This document shows positions 20,254-31,277 of a DNA stretch of 61,712 bases, piece by piece (position 1 is the stretch's first letter; each line of letters begins with the position of its first letter). Source of the stretch: Paenarthrobacter nitroguajacolicus JCM 14115 (GTDB lineage: Bacteria; Actinomycetota; Actinomycetes; Actinomycetales; Micrococcaceae); the NCBI GenBank assembly GCA_001313365.1, contig BBFS01000016.1, positions 1-61,712 of the forward strand, written 5' to 3'. The translations under genes and the position numbers were made by a program. The notes under the pieces are model-generated. The model did not search any database. It was not told where the DNA came from and saw nothing but the letters and a program-made list of their open reading frames with translations.

Positions 20254-20915
20254 TCAGAGGTACTGACCCGGACCGTGGTCGGGGGTCTTCCCTGCGGCCC
20301 TGGGTGGCAGCGCCGGGTGCACCGGGTGCAGCCGCCCGCTGCGGTTGGCCGTTTTCGCCGATGACGATGCCCGGCGCAATCACAGTTCCCGGCGGGAGCT
20401 GACGGAGTTGCATCTGAGCGGCAGCGTGCTCTTTGGCAGCTTGCTGTGCGGCGATCGCCGCCTGGATGCCATGGAACAAGCCTTCAAGCCAGCCAACGAG
20501 TTGTGCCTGCGCAATGCGAAGCTCCGCGTCAGAAGGGGCTTTTTCGTCCGGGAGGGGGGGCAGACTGATCCGTTCCAACTCCTCGATGAGTCAGGAGCCA
20601 GCCCATCTTCAAGTTCCTTGATGGACCGCTCGTGAATCTCAGCAAGGCGACCGCGAGCGGCGTCGTCCAATGGCGCGGCCTTAACTTCTTCCAGGAGCTG
20701 GCGGATCATGGTGCCGATCCGCATCACCTTGGCCGGCTCATCAACGAGTTCGTGAAGGTTACCTCCCTTGGGTTTGGCGCCCTTCGTCACCTCTTCCGGC
20801 TGGGGGGTTGCTGTCCGTTGGGCGCCTCGAGGCCCTCTTCCAGCGTTGTTCCCTCCACGGGGGGGGTGTCGTCCGAAGCCTCATCCGTGGGCTGAATGTT
20901 GTTCAGATCGCTCAT
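20254..20915 (-). CDS. bpa: Bacterial proteasome activator Bpa, frameshifted
   Basis: Bpa (PafE in mycobacteria) is an ATP-independent ring that opens the 20S proteasome for unfolded substrates. The core is AKVMRIGTMIRQLLEEVKA, LAEIHERSIKELEDGLAPEL, SDAELRIAQAQLVGWLEGL and QAAIAAQQAAKEHAAAQM, matching the family four-helix core. The repaired C-terminus ends in GQYL, the motif that docks into the proteasome alpha-ring; a C run near 20285 hides it. The ATG at 20915 begins MSDLNNIQPTDEASDD, an acidic disordered N-terminus. Breaks lie near 20598 and 20867. Proteasome genes themselves are not in this window. Confidence 0.9.
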
Positions 20916-21006
20916 TCGTTCATACTCTCACGTGCTCCACGCGAACCCCTGCCCAGGCCCTGGTTTTGGACTTCGTTCGTAGCGAAACTTCGTCGTGCAT
21001 GCCGCC

Positions 21007-21199
21007 TCAGCAGCACCTTCCCTGGGGGGGTTGCTGTCCTGGCGGTCCATCCGGTCCCGCCAGAACTCGCGTTCAGTCATGGCGGGACCGGAATGGCCGG
21101 TAGCTTCAAAATGCTCCAGGTACTTCCGGTAGGCGTCCGCACCCATGAGCGAGCCCATGTAGGTGGCGAAGCCCGAAGGCCCTTAACGACGGTATTCAT
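21007..21199 (-). CDS. YbdD/YjiX (DUF466) family small protein, frameshifted
   Basis: About 65 residues, reading MNTVVKGLRAF... then YMGSLMGADAYRKYLEHF and TEREFWRDRMDRQDSNP, ending QGRCC. YbdD-type proteins are encoded directly after CstA/BtsT transporters, are probably membrane-associated partners and are needed for pyruvate or peptide uptake. Here it follows cstA by 15 bp on the same strand, which supports the call. A base seems lost near 21172 and a G run near 21032 shifts the end; the repaired stop is TGA at 21009-21007. Confidence 0.85.
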
Positions 21200-21214
21200 C
21201 AGTGCCGGCCCTCA

Positions 21215-23496
21215 TTAGTGGTGGCCGGCCTTCTGTGTTCGTTTCTCCGCAGGCAGGGCGTTCCATTCTGCTAGCAACGTTTTCTCGGCAGCCGTCGGGA
21301 TGAGCCCCCGCCGGTGCGTACACCTTGGAAGGTACGGGCGGGTCTTCGTGGTCCTGACCGCCGCCGGCGCGGATTGCCTTGATGGTTGCCAGTAGGCGGC
21401 GACGATCACGATGATGCTCAAGGTCACGAAGATCACCGAAAGCACGCCCTGGATCATGGTGTTGCGGACCACGGCTTCCATGGCTGCAACGGTCTTGGCC
21501 GTGCCGAACTCCGTCTTGCCGTCAGCCAGTGCCTTGGAGAACGCCTGATTGTTGGCGAAGTATCCCACTGCCGGGACCGGCGAGAAGATCTTGTGGAAAC
21601 TGGCCGTGATGGTCACAACCGCCGCGAAAGTCAGCGGAACTGCCACGATCCACAGCCATTTGAACACTCCGCGTTTGGCCGTGATGGCAAGGCAAACAGC
21701 CAGTGCAATGGCTGCCAGCAACTGGTTGGCAATGCCGAACAGCGGGAAGAGCGTGTTGATTCCACCCAGCGGATCGGTGACACCCATCAGCAGCACAGCA
21801 CCCCCCCAGGCACCCACCATAATTGCGGTGCACAGCCAGGCTCCGGGCCGCCATGAGCTTCCTTGAACTTGGGGACAAAGTTGCCGATGGAGTCCTGCAG
21901 CATGAAGCGGGCAACACGCGTGCCTGCGTCCACTGCGGTAAGGATGAAGAGGGCCTCGAACATGATGGCGAAGTGGTACCAGAAAGCATCATTCCCGGGC
22001 CGCCGATGAACTGCTGCATGATGTGGGCCAAACCGACTGCAGCGTGGGAGCGCCACCTGAACGGGAAATAATGCTTTCCTCGCCGACGTCCTTCGCGGTT
22101 TGAGCCAGCACGTCCGGGGTGATGTTCACATTGGCCAGGCCAAGGCTGTTCACCCACTGGGCTGCGGATTCCACGGTGCCGCCGGTGAGGGCCAGAGGCG
22201 CATTCATGGCGAAGTAGATGCCACGGTCGATGGAGATCGCAGCCACCAGGCCATAATGGCCACGAAGGATTCCATCAGCATTCCGCCGTAACCGATGAAA
22301 CGGGTCTGCCGTTCCTTCTCAATCAGCTTGGGGGGGTGGTTCCCGACGAGATGAGTGCGTGGAACCCGGACAGGGCGCCACAAGCGATGGTGACGAACAG
22401 GAACGGGAAGAGGGCACCGGAGAACACCGGGCCGTTCTCCCGGCTGGCGAACTCACTGAACGCCGGGACGGTGATTTCCGGACGCACCACGATGATGGCC
22501 AGAGCGAGCATCACGATCACGCCGATCTTCATGAAGGTGGAGAGGTAGTCACGCGGAGCCAGCAGCAGCCAGACCGGCAGGATTGCGGCGATGAACCGTA
22601 AACGATGATGCCCCCCCAGGCAATGGTGACCTTGTCCAGGTGGAAGAAGGCCGCGCCCCCCACTCGGTACCGGCGACGGCGCCGCCTCCAATGATGGCCG
22701 CCATCAGGAGCACAAAGCCGATGATGGACACCTCCATCACCTTGCCCGGCCGGATGAAGCGCAGGTAGACACCCATGAACAACGCGATGGGGGGGATGGT
22801 CATACCCACCGAGAACACGCCCCCCCACGGGCTCTCACCGAGGGCGTTGACCACCACCAGGGCAAGGATGGCCACGATGATGATCATGATGAGCAGCGTG
22901 GCCACGAGGCTGCCGTACCACCGATAACGCCAAGTTCCTCGCGCGCCATCTGGCCGAGTGAACGGCCACCGCGGCGCATGGAGAAGAACATGACCAGGTA
23001 GTCCTGTACGGCGCCTGCTAGAACGACGCCGATGATGATCCAGATAGTGCCGGGAAGGTAGCCCATCTGCGCCGCGATGACGGGTCCCACCAACGGTCCG
23101 GCACCGGCAATGGCGGCGAAGTGGTGGCCGAACAACACGTTCCTGTCAGTACGGACGTAGTCCTTGCCATCGGCTTTGTACTCGGCAGGGGGTAGCGCGG
23201 CGATCGTCCGGTTTGAGCAGGTAACGCTCAATGACTTTGGAGTAGAAGCGGTAGCCGATCAGGTACGTACAGACAGCGGCGAAAACGAACCAGATGGCGT
23301 TGACGGTTTCACCGCGCACCAGGGCAAGCATGAACCACGCCACTGCTCCCAGCAGGGAGATAGCAATCCAAAGACCGATCTTGGCGGGGGTCCACCTGCG
23401 TTCTTCCGCTTCGCGCACCGAGTCGTCAACAGCCGGTGCAGGCAGCGTAGGATCCAGTCCTTCCACGAGTCCGGCCTGGTCAGGAATCTTGCCCAT
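21215..23496 (-). CDS. cstA: Carbon starvation protein CstA (pyruvate/peptide transporter), frameshifted at many G/C runs
   Basis: Large integral membrane transporter, about 745 residues with some 16-18 hydrophobic segments. In E. coli CstA is induced on carbon starvation and takes up pyruvate or peptides. The start is the ATG at 23496 ([13 protein letters not shown]) with GGAG upstream. Diagnostic stretches are the N-terminal [25 protein letters not shown] block, [53 protein letters not shown] and [14 protein letters not shown]. Breaks occur at about 22916, 22797-22820, 22612-22660, 22335, 22050 and 21805. It forms a pair with ybdD. Confidence 0.94.
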
Positions 23497-23641
23497 ATCT
23501 CCTCCTTGAGAACTGCTGCGCTGCCGTGGCACGAACGCGCGTCACGGGCAAGCTAGCAAAGAGGTTCCCTGGTGCGTGGCGAAACTCACCGCAGCATGGA
23601 TTGGCTGCGGTGAACGGTAGCTATTGTGCGACCAGCGGTGT

Positions 23642-24195
23642 CTAACCGACGCCGCGCCCGTCGTTCCCGCGCCCTTGCACCATGCGGGCCTCGCAGAGAT
23701 CCAACCAGCGGACTTCCGCCTCTGCCTGGAAAATCAAAGAATCGAGCACCAGCAGCCAGGCAGTATCGGACGATCTTTGGTTGGCGGAGACCGCCTTTCT
23801 CGCCTGCGTATGCTCTTGCAGAGCCTTGACCGAGACCTCGCGTTGGGACTGGATCACCGCAGAAGTATCCACGTCAGGAAGCGTCACTGCGAGCGCCAGC
23901 TTGATGGCAATTTCGTTCCTTGGAGGATTGCCCCCCCGGTCCACAGCACCAGCGAACCAGGCCTCAACTTCCTCAGCCCCCCCGCGCCAGTGATGCTGTA
24001 GACGACGTGCCCGCCGCCGTCGTCGCCGTCCTTGCTGACTAAACCGTCGCGCTCAAGCCTGTCCAGGGTTGTATAAACCTGGCCGATGTTCAACGGCCAG
24101 GCGGCACCGGTACGGTCCTCGAACTCGACTCGCAGCTCATAGCCGTACCTCGGCCGGTCCTGGAGCAGGGCCAGCAGGCTGTGCCGGATGGACAT
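23642..24195 (-). CDS. PadR-family transcriptional regulator, frameshifted
   Basis: The winged-helix N-terminus (MSIRHSLLALLQDRPRYGYEL, LNIGQVYTTLDRLERDGLVSK, VYSITGAG) is typical of PadR repressors. The C-terminal half is helical (LEHT-like and LLVLDSLIFQAEAEVRWLDL), the dimerisation domain. The start ATG is at 24195 and the TAG is at 23642. C runs near 23933 and 23979 disrupt the middle. About 185 residues. It lies 48 bp downstream of the quinone oxidoreductase gene on the same strand and may regulate it; this is inferred from position only. Confidence 0.85.
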
Positions 24196-24243
24196 ATGGC
24201 TCCTCGCTGCAGTCGGGCGGATAAATACAGGTGAACCGGCGGA

Positions 24244-25227
24244 TCAGAGGAGCAGCAGGACCTTGCCCACATGCTCCCCGGAGTCGAAGTACTCGTGCGC
24301 TTCCCGAACATTCTCCAAGGGGAAGGACTTGGCAACGAGTGGCCTGATCCTGCCGTCGGTGAGCATGGGCCACACGAACTCGCGCACGGCGGACATGATG
24401 ATTCCCTTCTCGGCGACCGGTCGCGGCCGGAGGGCTGTTCCGATAACGGCTGCCCTCTTGCTGAGGAGCAGACCCAAGTTGAGCTCCGCTTTTGTTCCGC
24501 CTTGCAGACCGATGACGATGAGTCGTCCGTACTCGGCGAGCGCCTCGACGTTCTGTTGCAGATATTTGGCACCGACGACGTCGAGGATCACGTCGGCGCC
24601 TTTGCCTCCGTTGTGCGCCTTGAGGCTTTCAGCGAAGTCTTCTTCGGTGTAGTTGATGGCGATATCGGCGCCGAGGAAGGCCTTGGCGGTGCCGACCTTC
24701 TCATCAGTGCCGGCCGTGGTGGCCACCTTCGCACCATAGGCTTTGGCCAGTTGAATAGCCATGGTGCCGATGCCACCGGTGGCGCCATGGATGAGTACAG
24801 TCTCGCCGGGTTGCAACTGTGCGGTCATCATCAGGTTCGAGTACACGGTGGCGGCAACTTCGGGCAGGGCAGCGGCTGTAACCAGGTCCACGCCTTCAGG
24901 GATGCGGAGTACCTGCTCCGCCGGAACGGCGACCTGCTGGGCGTAGCCACCGCCGGACAACAGTGCCACGACTTTGTCGCCGACTGAGAACGCTTTGGTT
25001 ACGCCGGGGCCGAAAGCCGAAATGCGGCCGGAGACTTCCAGTCCGGGAACTTCCGATGCTCCCGGTGGCGGCGGGTAGAAGCCGCGCCGCTGCTGGACGT
25101 CGGCGCGGTTCAAACCCGCGGCCACTACGTCAATCAGGACCTCGCCCTCACCCGGCACTGGTGACGGGACCTCACGGACTTCGAGGACTTCGGGTCCGCC
25201 TGGCTCTGAGATATAGACGGCTTTCAT
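24244..25227 (-). CDS. NAD(P)H:quinone oxidoreductase (zinc-independent MDR family)
   Basis: An intact 327-residue medium-chain reductase of the quinone oxidoreductase/PIG3 type. The GroES-like N-terminus (EVLIDVVAAGLNRADVQQRRG, EVPGLEVSGRI) is followed by the NADPH-binding HGATGGIGTMAIQLAKAYGA and the end EHVGKVLLLL. No structural-zinc Cys cluster is visible, as expected for this subgroup. The ATG at 25227 begins MKAVYISEPGGPEVLEV. Likely role: reduction of quinones or other electrophiles, possibly under the control of the PadR protein that follows. Confidence 0.92.
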   Translation of the reverse strand: MKAVYISEPGGPEVLEVREVPSPVPGEGEVLIDVVAAGLNRADVQQRRGFYPPPPGASEVPGLEVSGRISAFGPGVTKAFSVGDKVVALLSGGGYAQQVAVPAEQVLRIPEGVDLVTAAALPEVAATVYSNLMMTAQLQPGETVLIHGATGGIGTMAIQLAKAYGAKVATTAGTDEKVGTAKAFLGADIAINYTEEDFAESLKAHNGGKGADVILDVVGAKYLQQNVEALAEYGRLIVIGLQGGTKAELNLGLLLSKRAAVIGTALRPRPVAEKGIIMSAVREFVWPMLTDGRIRPLVAKSFPLENVREAHEYFDSGEHVGKVLLLL

Positions 25228-25331
25228 GAAGAACTCCCGGTTTCTTGCTTGTTTTCCAGCCCCCCCGGGGCAGGGGCTGGAATACGTGATGTTTTGGAAC
25301 AGCCAACTCCCTATGAAACACTACTAGGCGA

Positions 25332-25419
25332 GGAAGGTTGTCCGAGCGGCCTAAGGAGCTGGTCTTGAAAACCAGTGTGCGGTAACCCCCGTACCAAGGT
25401 TCAAATCCCTTACCTTCCG
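25332..25419 (+). tRNA. tRNA-Ser (anticodon TGA)
   Basis: Acceptor GGAAGGT pairs with ACCTTCC. The anticodon stem CTGGT/ACCAG encloses CTTGAAA, so the anticodon is TGA. The long variable arm (TGTGCGGTAACCCCCGTACC) and length of 88 fit a serine tRNA. The T loop is TTCAAAT. Confidence 0.95.
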
Positions 25420-25426
25420 CGAATGA

Positions 25427-25464
25427 AATGCCCCCGGGTTCCAGGACCCGGGGGGGCATTTTTG
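25427..25464 (+). terminator. Terminator downstream of tRNA-Ser(TGA)
   Basis: AATGCCCCCGGGT and ACCCGGGGGGGCATT pair around a short TCCAGG loop and are followed by TTTTGTCT. The right-hand G run appears over-long. Confidence 0.88.
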
Positions 25465-25642
25465 TCTCTTGGGGGGGCCTGTCTTGCGGACGTGTGTCTG
25501 CGGCGATGCCGCCCGGAACTGAGAACTGACACCCGGAAAATCATTGAAAGTGTCAGAGGCCCCGCATAGTGTTCTGACTGTCGCCACCCCCGCTGACATC
25601 GGCCGCAGCTTTGGCTGCGGAATAACAACAGGAGCCTCACCT

Positions 25643-26430
25643 ATGCCCAAGCCTGATATCACTCCCGGTTCCCCCTGCTGGATTGACCTCATGACGTCCG
25701 ATACGGAGAAGGCCAAGACCTTCTACACGGCTCTTTTCGGCTGGACCTATGAAACCGGAGACCAGGAGAAGTACGGCGGCTACATCACGGCTTCCAAGGA
25801 CGGCCGGATGGTCGCGGGCATCATGGAGAAGCAGGCGGACATGGGAGCCATGCCGGACGTTTGGTCCACTTACCTCCGCACGGATGACATCAAGGCGACC
25901 ACTGAGGCCGCTGCCGCCAATGGCGGCCAGGTGTTCCTGGAACCCATGGAGGTCCCTGAGCAAGGCAGCATGGCCATGTACGGGGGATGCCGCAGGCGCC
26001 GCTATAGGCGCCTGGCAGTTCGGTGAAATGAAGGGCTACGAGATCGCGGCGGAGGCAGGAGCTCCCGCTTGGCATGAACTACTGGCCAAGGACTACGATT
26101 CCGCGGTCACGTTCTACCAGCGTGTCTTCGGCTGGGACACGGAGGTCATGAGCGACACTCCCGAGTTCCGTTATACGACCCTCGCGCCGGTGACGACGCC
26201 AAGGCAGGCATCATGGACGCTTCCGGATTCCTGCCGGAACAGGTCCCCCCCTCAATGTGGAGCGTTTACTTCGCGGTGGAGGACACGGATGCCGCCGTGG
26301 AGCAGGCCTCGGCCTCGGTGCCACGGTCATGCAGCCCGCCGAGGACACACCGTTCGGGCGTTTGGCCACGTTGTCCGACCCCACGGGAGCTGTTTTCAAG
26401 GTCATTCAGGACTCGGGGCAGACCGCCTAA
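25643..26430 (+). CDS. Two-domain VOC (glyoxalase/bleomycin-resistance) family protein, frameshifted
   Basis: Two tandem VOC domains make up about 260 residues: domain 1 WIDLMTSDTEKAKTFYTALFGW and domain 2 WHELLAKDYDSAVTFYQRVFGW. The repeat of the motif FY..LFGW shows an internal duplication. Such proteins bind a metal or ligand between paired beta-alpha units; the ligand here is unknown. The ATG at 25643 (MPKPDITPGSPCW) has AGGAG upstream, and the TAA is at 26428-26430. Breaks occur at 25985, 26190, 26247 and 26312. It resembles the mycobacterial Cfp30B-type proteins in layout. Confidence 0.88.
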
Positions 26431-26623
26431 TCGGCCGCTTTCCGGGTCCTTGTCCGGACCCTCATTGTTGACCGCGGGTCAACCCTCTATTCATCCGTTC
26501 GTGTTCAGCTAGGCCCGAGGCAGCTTTACCCGGGAGTAACTTCCGGTACCCGCCCACTTCATAAGACAGTGGGCGCCATTCATGGAGCCCCCCCACAGGG
26601 CTCACTGATGAAAGTTCGAGCGG

Positions 26624-29600
26624 ATGAAACTTATGCATTGGAAATCCTTGGCGGGCGCTGTCCTGTCGGCTGGGTTAATCACCGCCCCCCCGTTGACGGC
26701 CGCGCCGGCCTTTGCAGCTGATGAGCTCGCCGTCGGCCCTTCCCCCGGTGGTGATCAACGAGGCGTATCTCAGCGGTGGCAGCAGCGGTGCCGCCTTCAA
26801 GAACAAGTTCGTTGAACTTTACAATTCCTCGGACGCACCGGTCAGCTTGGCGGGCTGGTCGCTGCAATACCGGGCAGCCACGGCCACAGCAGCACCCACA
26901 GGAATCACTCCCCTGACGGGCAGCATTCCCGCGAAGGGGGTATTTCCTGGTCCAGGGTGCCACCAACAGCGGTACTTCCACGGCACCGACGCTTCCCACG
27001 GCCGATGTGCAGGCCACAGGAACGCTGAATCCCAGCGGAACCACTGGAACACTCGTCCTGGCCAAGCAGGCCACTGCTGTCTCTCCGCTTCCGGCGGGGG
27101 GGTCGGTGACGGGCAACGCCGCCATCGCTGACCTCTTGGGCTATGGCAGCTCCAACACCTTTGAGACTGCCGCTGCCACCGCACCTACCAGCAACGCGGA
27201 CGTCAAAAGCTTGAACCGCACCAATGGTGTGGACACCGACTCCAACGCCGCCGACTTCAGCCTCAGCGCAACCATCACCCCCCACAGCCTCCAACGGTGG
27301 CGGAACCCCGCCGGTTGACCCCCAGCCGGAGCCCGGCGTCAAGACCATTGCCGAGATCCAGGGCACCGGTACGGCCAGTCCGTTTGTTGGCAGCACCGTG
27401 ACCACCAACGGCAAGGTCACCGCTGTCTACGCAACCGGCGGCTTCAACGGCTACTACGTGCAGACCGCCGGAAGCGGTTCTGAAATCGCGGGGGGGCGGC
27501 GAGGACGGCGTCGGACGCTTTGTTCGTCTATTCACCCTCAACGACGTCGGCGGTCCAGCCCGGCGACTACGTGCAACTCACCGGTGTCGTCAGCGAGTTC
27601 GCCAGCCAAACCCAGCTCACCGTCGAGGCGGCAGGGTTGCAGAAGCTCACCGAAGCGGCGCCGGAGGTGAAGTCCACACCGTTCGCGCTGCCCGCCAATG
27701 AGGCCGCACGGGAAAGCCTGGAGGGCATGCTCCTGGCTCCCCCAAGGTGACTTTACGGTCACGGACAACTACTCCCTGAACCAGTACGGCGAGATCGGCC
27801 TCGCGGCCGGCAAGGCACCGTTGGTGCAGCCGACGGCGGTAGCCAGCTACGGTTCGGCGGAGTACGCCGCTGTGGTGGCGGATAACGCTCTGCGCGGCAT
27901 CAAGCTCGACGACGGCGCGTCCACCAACTTTCTCAAGGACGCCACCACCAAAGCCCAGCAGTTGCCGTACCTGACCACGTCGGATCCTGTACGCGTTGGC
28001 TCCCCCCCGGCGCAGTTCCGGACCGACGTCATCCTGGGCTACGGCAACAACTCCTGGAAGTTCCAGCCACTTTCCGCCCTGACCGCGGCCAATGCTGAGT
28101 CGGTCCAGCCTGCCAGCTTCACCGCGACCAGGCCTGAAGGTCCTGCGGATGTAGGGGGGCAACCTCAAGCTGGCTTCCTTCAACGTACTGAACTACTTCC
28201 CCCACCACAGGCGACCAGCTCGCCGGCTGCGTCTTTTACACCGACCGAGACGGCAACCCCCATCACGGTCAAGGAAGGCTGCAACGCCCGCGGTGCTGCC
28301 AACGCCGAGAATTTCGAGCGCCAGCAAAGCAAGATCGTCGCTGCCATCACCAAGTCCGGCGCCGACGTCGTATCCCTTGAAGAGATCGAAAACTCCGCAC
28401 AGTTCGGCAAGAACCGCGACGACGCCCTCTCCAAGCTGGTGGATGCCCTCAACGTCAAGACCCCCCCGGAGTCTGGGACTATGTGCGCACACCTGCCAAC
28501 GCTCCCCCCCCGCTCAGCGACGAGGACATGATCCGCACCGCGTTCATCTACAAGAAGGCAGTGGCCGAGCCTGTGGGTGAGTCCATCATCCACAACGACA
28601 CCGTGGCCTTTGCCAGTGCGCGCAAGCCGCTGGCACAGGTCTTCAAGCCGGTTGGCGGAGACGATGACAAGAAGTTCATCGCGATCGTGAACCATTTCAA
28701 GTCCAAGGCTCCGCCGCCACCCCCCCGGATGACACGGACAAGGGCCAGGGCGCCTCGAACATTGCCCGCACCAAGCAGGCTGAATCGCTCCTCGCCTTCT
28801 CCAAGGACCTCCAGGCCTCCAAGGGCACGGACAAGGTCTTCCTGATCGGCGACTTCAACGCCTACGCCAAGGAAGACCCCATCAACGTCCTCACCACAGC
28901 CGGCTACACCGACCTCGAGGCGGGTACAGGCAAGCACTCCTACCTCTTCGGCGGCATGGTGGGCTCCCTGGACCACATCCTGGCTTCCCCGGCCGCACAC
29001 AAAGTGGTCACCGGAACCGACATCTGGAACATCAACTCCGTGGAGTCCGTCGCGCTGGAGTACAGCAGGTATAACAACAATGTGACCAACTACTATGCCG
29101 GGGGACGAGTTCCGGGCCAGCGACCACGATCCTGTGGTGGTGGGCCTGAACCTTACTGCTGACCAGCCGGCGACAGTTGACTTGCAGTTCCTGGGTATCA
29201 ACGACTTCCACGGCCGGATCGACTCCAACACAGTCCTCTTCGCCGGAACGGTTGAGAAGCTCCGCGCTGCAGCTGCCCCCCGGCGCTACCGCTTTCATTT
29301 CCGCCGGTGACAACATCGGCGCTTCCCTCTTCGCTTCTTCGGTAGCCAAGGACCAGCCAACCATCGACGTCCTGAACGCGCTCGAGCTGCAGGCTTCGGC
29401 AGTGGGCAACCACGAGTTCGACGGCGGCTGGGCAGACCTGCGCGACCGCGTCGCAGCCGGAGGTGCCAACGCGAAGTTCGCGTATCTGGGTGCGAATGTC
29501 TACCAGAAGGGCACAACAACGCCGGTCCTGCCGGAGTACAAGGTCCTGGACATGAACGGCATGCGGGTCGCAGTGATCGGTACTGTCACGCAGGAAGTTC

Positions 29601-31189
29601 CCTCCCTGGTGACGCCGGCCGGCATTACCGACCTCGAGTTCGGCGACCCGGTGGAAGCATCAACCGGGTGGCCGCGAAGATCAAAGCCGAAAACCTGGCC
29701 GACCTCATCATCGTGGAAAACCACGACGGAGCTGCTTCAGGAACACCTGAGGGCGCCACGTTGGAGCAGGAAGTTGCAGCCGGCGGACCATTCGCAAAGC
29801 TGGTCAAAGAAACCACTCCTGACGTCGCCGCGATCTTCACGGGTCACACGCACAAGGAGTACGCCTGGGACGCCCCCCCGGTACTGGACGCCAACGGCCA
29901 GCCGACCGGCAAGACCCGACCCATCGTACAGACCGGCAACTACGGCGAGAACGTGGGCAGCGTGACCCTCACAGTGGATACCGCAAGCAAATCAGTCACT
30001 GCTTACAAGGCCGCCATCGTGGACCGGACAACCGATACCGCTGAAAGCCTTGTCTCTGCCTACCCACGGGTGGCTACTGTGAAGACCGTCGTGGACAAGG
30101 CACTCGCCGAGGCTGCCGTCATCGGCAACCAGCCGGTGGGCGCCGTGACCGCTGATATCACCACAGCCTTCACCCCCGGATCCTGCCGGCGGCGCCCCCA
30201 AGCGGGACGATCGCGCGAACGAATCCACGCTCGGCAACCTGGTGGCGGACTCCCTCGTGGATACGCTCAAGGCGCCCGAACTGGGTTCCGCGGAGATCGG
30301 CGTCGTGAACCCCCCCGGCGGGCTGCGCAACGAGCTGTACTACGCGCCGGACGGCACCATCACCTACGCCGAGGCCAACGCGGTCCTGCCTTTCGTGAAC
30401 AACCTCTGGACCACGTCCCTGACTGGTGCGCAGTTCAAGACACTCCTGGAACAGCAGTGGCAGACAAATGCTGACGGGACCATCCCCCAGCCGCCCGTAC
30501 CAGCAGCTTGGAGTGTCCAAGAACGTCAACTACACCTATGACGCCGCCCGCCCGGCTGGTGACCGCATCACCGGCATTTGGGTCAACGGCGCTGTGATCG
30601 ATCCTGCCAAGCAGTACAGGATCGGGACGTTCAGCTTCCTGGCTACCGGCGGTGACAATTTCCGGATCTTCAAGGAGGGCACGGACACAAAGGACACAGG
30701 CCTGGTGGACCGCGATGCGTGGATCAAGTACCTGCGCGAACACAATCCTGTCTCACCGGACTTCGCACGCCGTTCCGTTGCCGTGGCCAACACCACAGCG
30801 GCTGAGGTCAAGGCCGGCGACTCCATTACTTTGGCCGTCACCAAACTGAACCTCACCTCGATCGGCAGCCCGGCCAACGCAACGCTGAACGCCGTCTTCG
30901 TGGACGCTAAGGGCGCCGCCGTGGCGCTCGGCTCCGTCCCCGTGACCTCAGGGCCGCCTCAGTGGACCTTAAGGTTCCCGCCGCGGCGGCTGCAGGCACC
31001 GGCACAGTGGTGCTCACCGCCGTCGAAAGTGGAACCGTGGTGAAGGCCTTGGTGACAGTGGCTGAGAGCGGTCCGAACCCGCCGCAGTGCACCGCCCCCC
31101 CTACCAAGCCGTCCAAGTGGTACGACATCGCAGGATGGCTCCGGTACGCCTTTGCGTGGGTGGAGTATCAGAGGTGCCTGAGGGGCTAA
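26624..31189 (+). CDS. Secreted ExeM/NucH-type nuclease fused to a UshA-type 5'-nucleotidase, frameshifted many times
   Basis: The protein is about 1500 residues. It has an N-terminal signal peptide (MKLMHWKSLAGAVLSAGLIT, AxA-like APAFA) and a lamin-tail domain (VVINEAYLSGGSSG, FVELYNSSDAPVSLAGW). Next is an OB-like ExeM domain (IAEIQGTGTASPFVGSTVT, GFNGYYVQT), then an endonuclease/exonuclease/phosphatase domain with LASFNVLNYFPTT, SGADVVSLEEIEN, VFLIGDFNAYAKEDP and FRASDHDPVVVGL. The second half is a 5'-nucleotidase: metallophosphatase motifs LQFLGINDFHGRID, SAGDNIGAS, AVGNHEFDGG and FTGHTHKEY, then the substrate-binding domain NLVADSL and GGDNFRIF. It should degrade extracellular nucleic acids and release nucleosides and phosphate. 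The end is a TAA at 31187-31189. A T-rich hairpin follows. Breaks occur at more than a dozen G/C runs. Confidence 0.9.
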
Positions 31190-31222
31190 CCCCCTGAGCC
31201 ATCCGGCCTGCCGGAAGCAACA

Positions 31223-31260
31223 GCAGGGCCCCTCACGATCTTCTTCGTGAGGGCCCCGCG
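31223..31260. terminator. Bidirectional terminator between the nuclease and cycA
   Basis: GCAGGGCCCCTCACGA and TCGTGAGGGCCCCGC form a long stem around TCTTCT, then TTTTGTTG on the plus strand. The flanking genes converge here. Confidence 0.9.
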
Positions 31261-31277
31261 TTTTGTTGAGAGCGCGG

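Noticed and set aside
25228..25331. Terminator-like CCAGCCCCCCCGGGGCAGGGGCTGG before tRNA-Ser
   Set aside because: The stem lies between divergent genes at the 5' side of both and depends on an unreliable C run; I do not call it a terminator.
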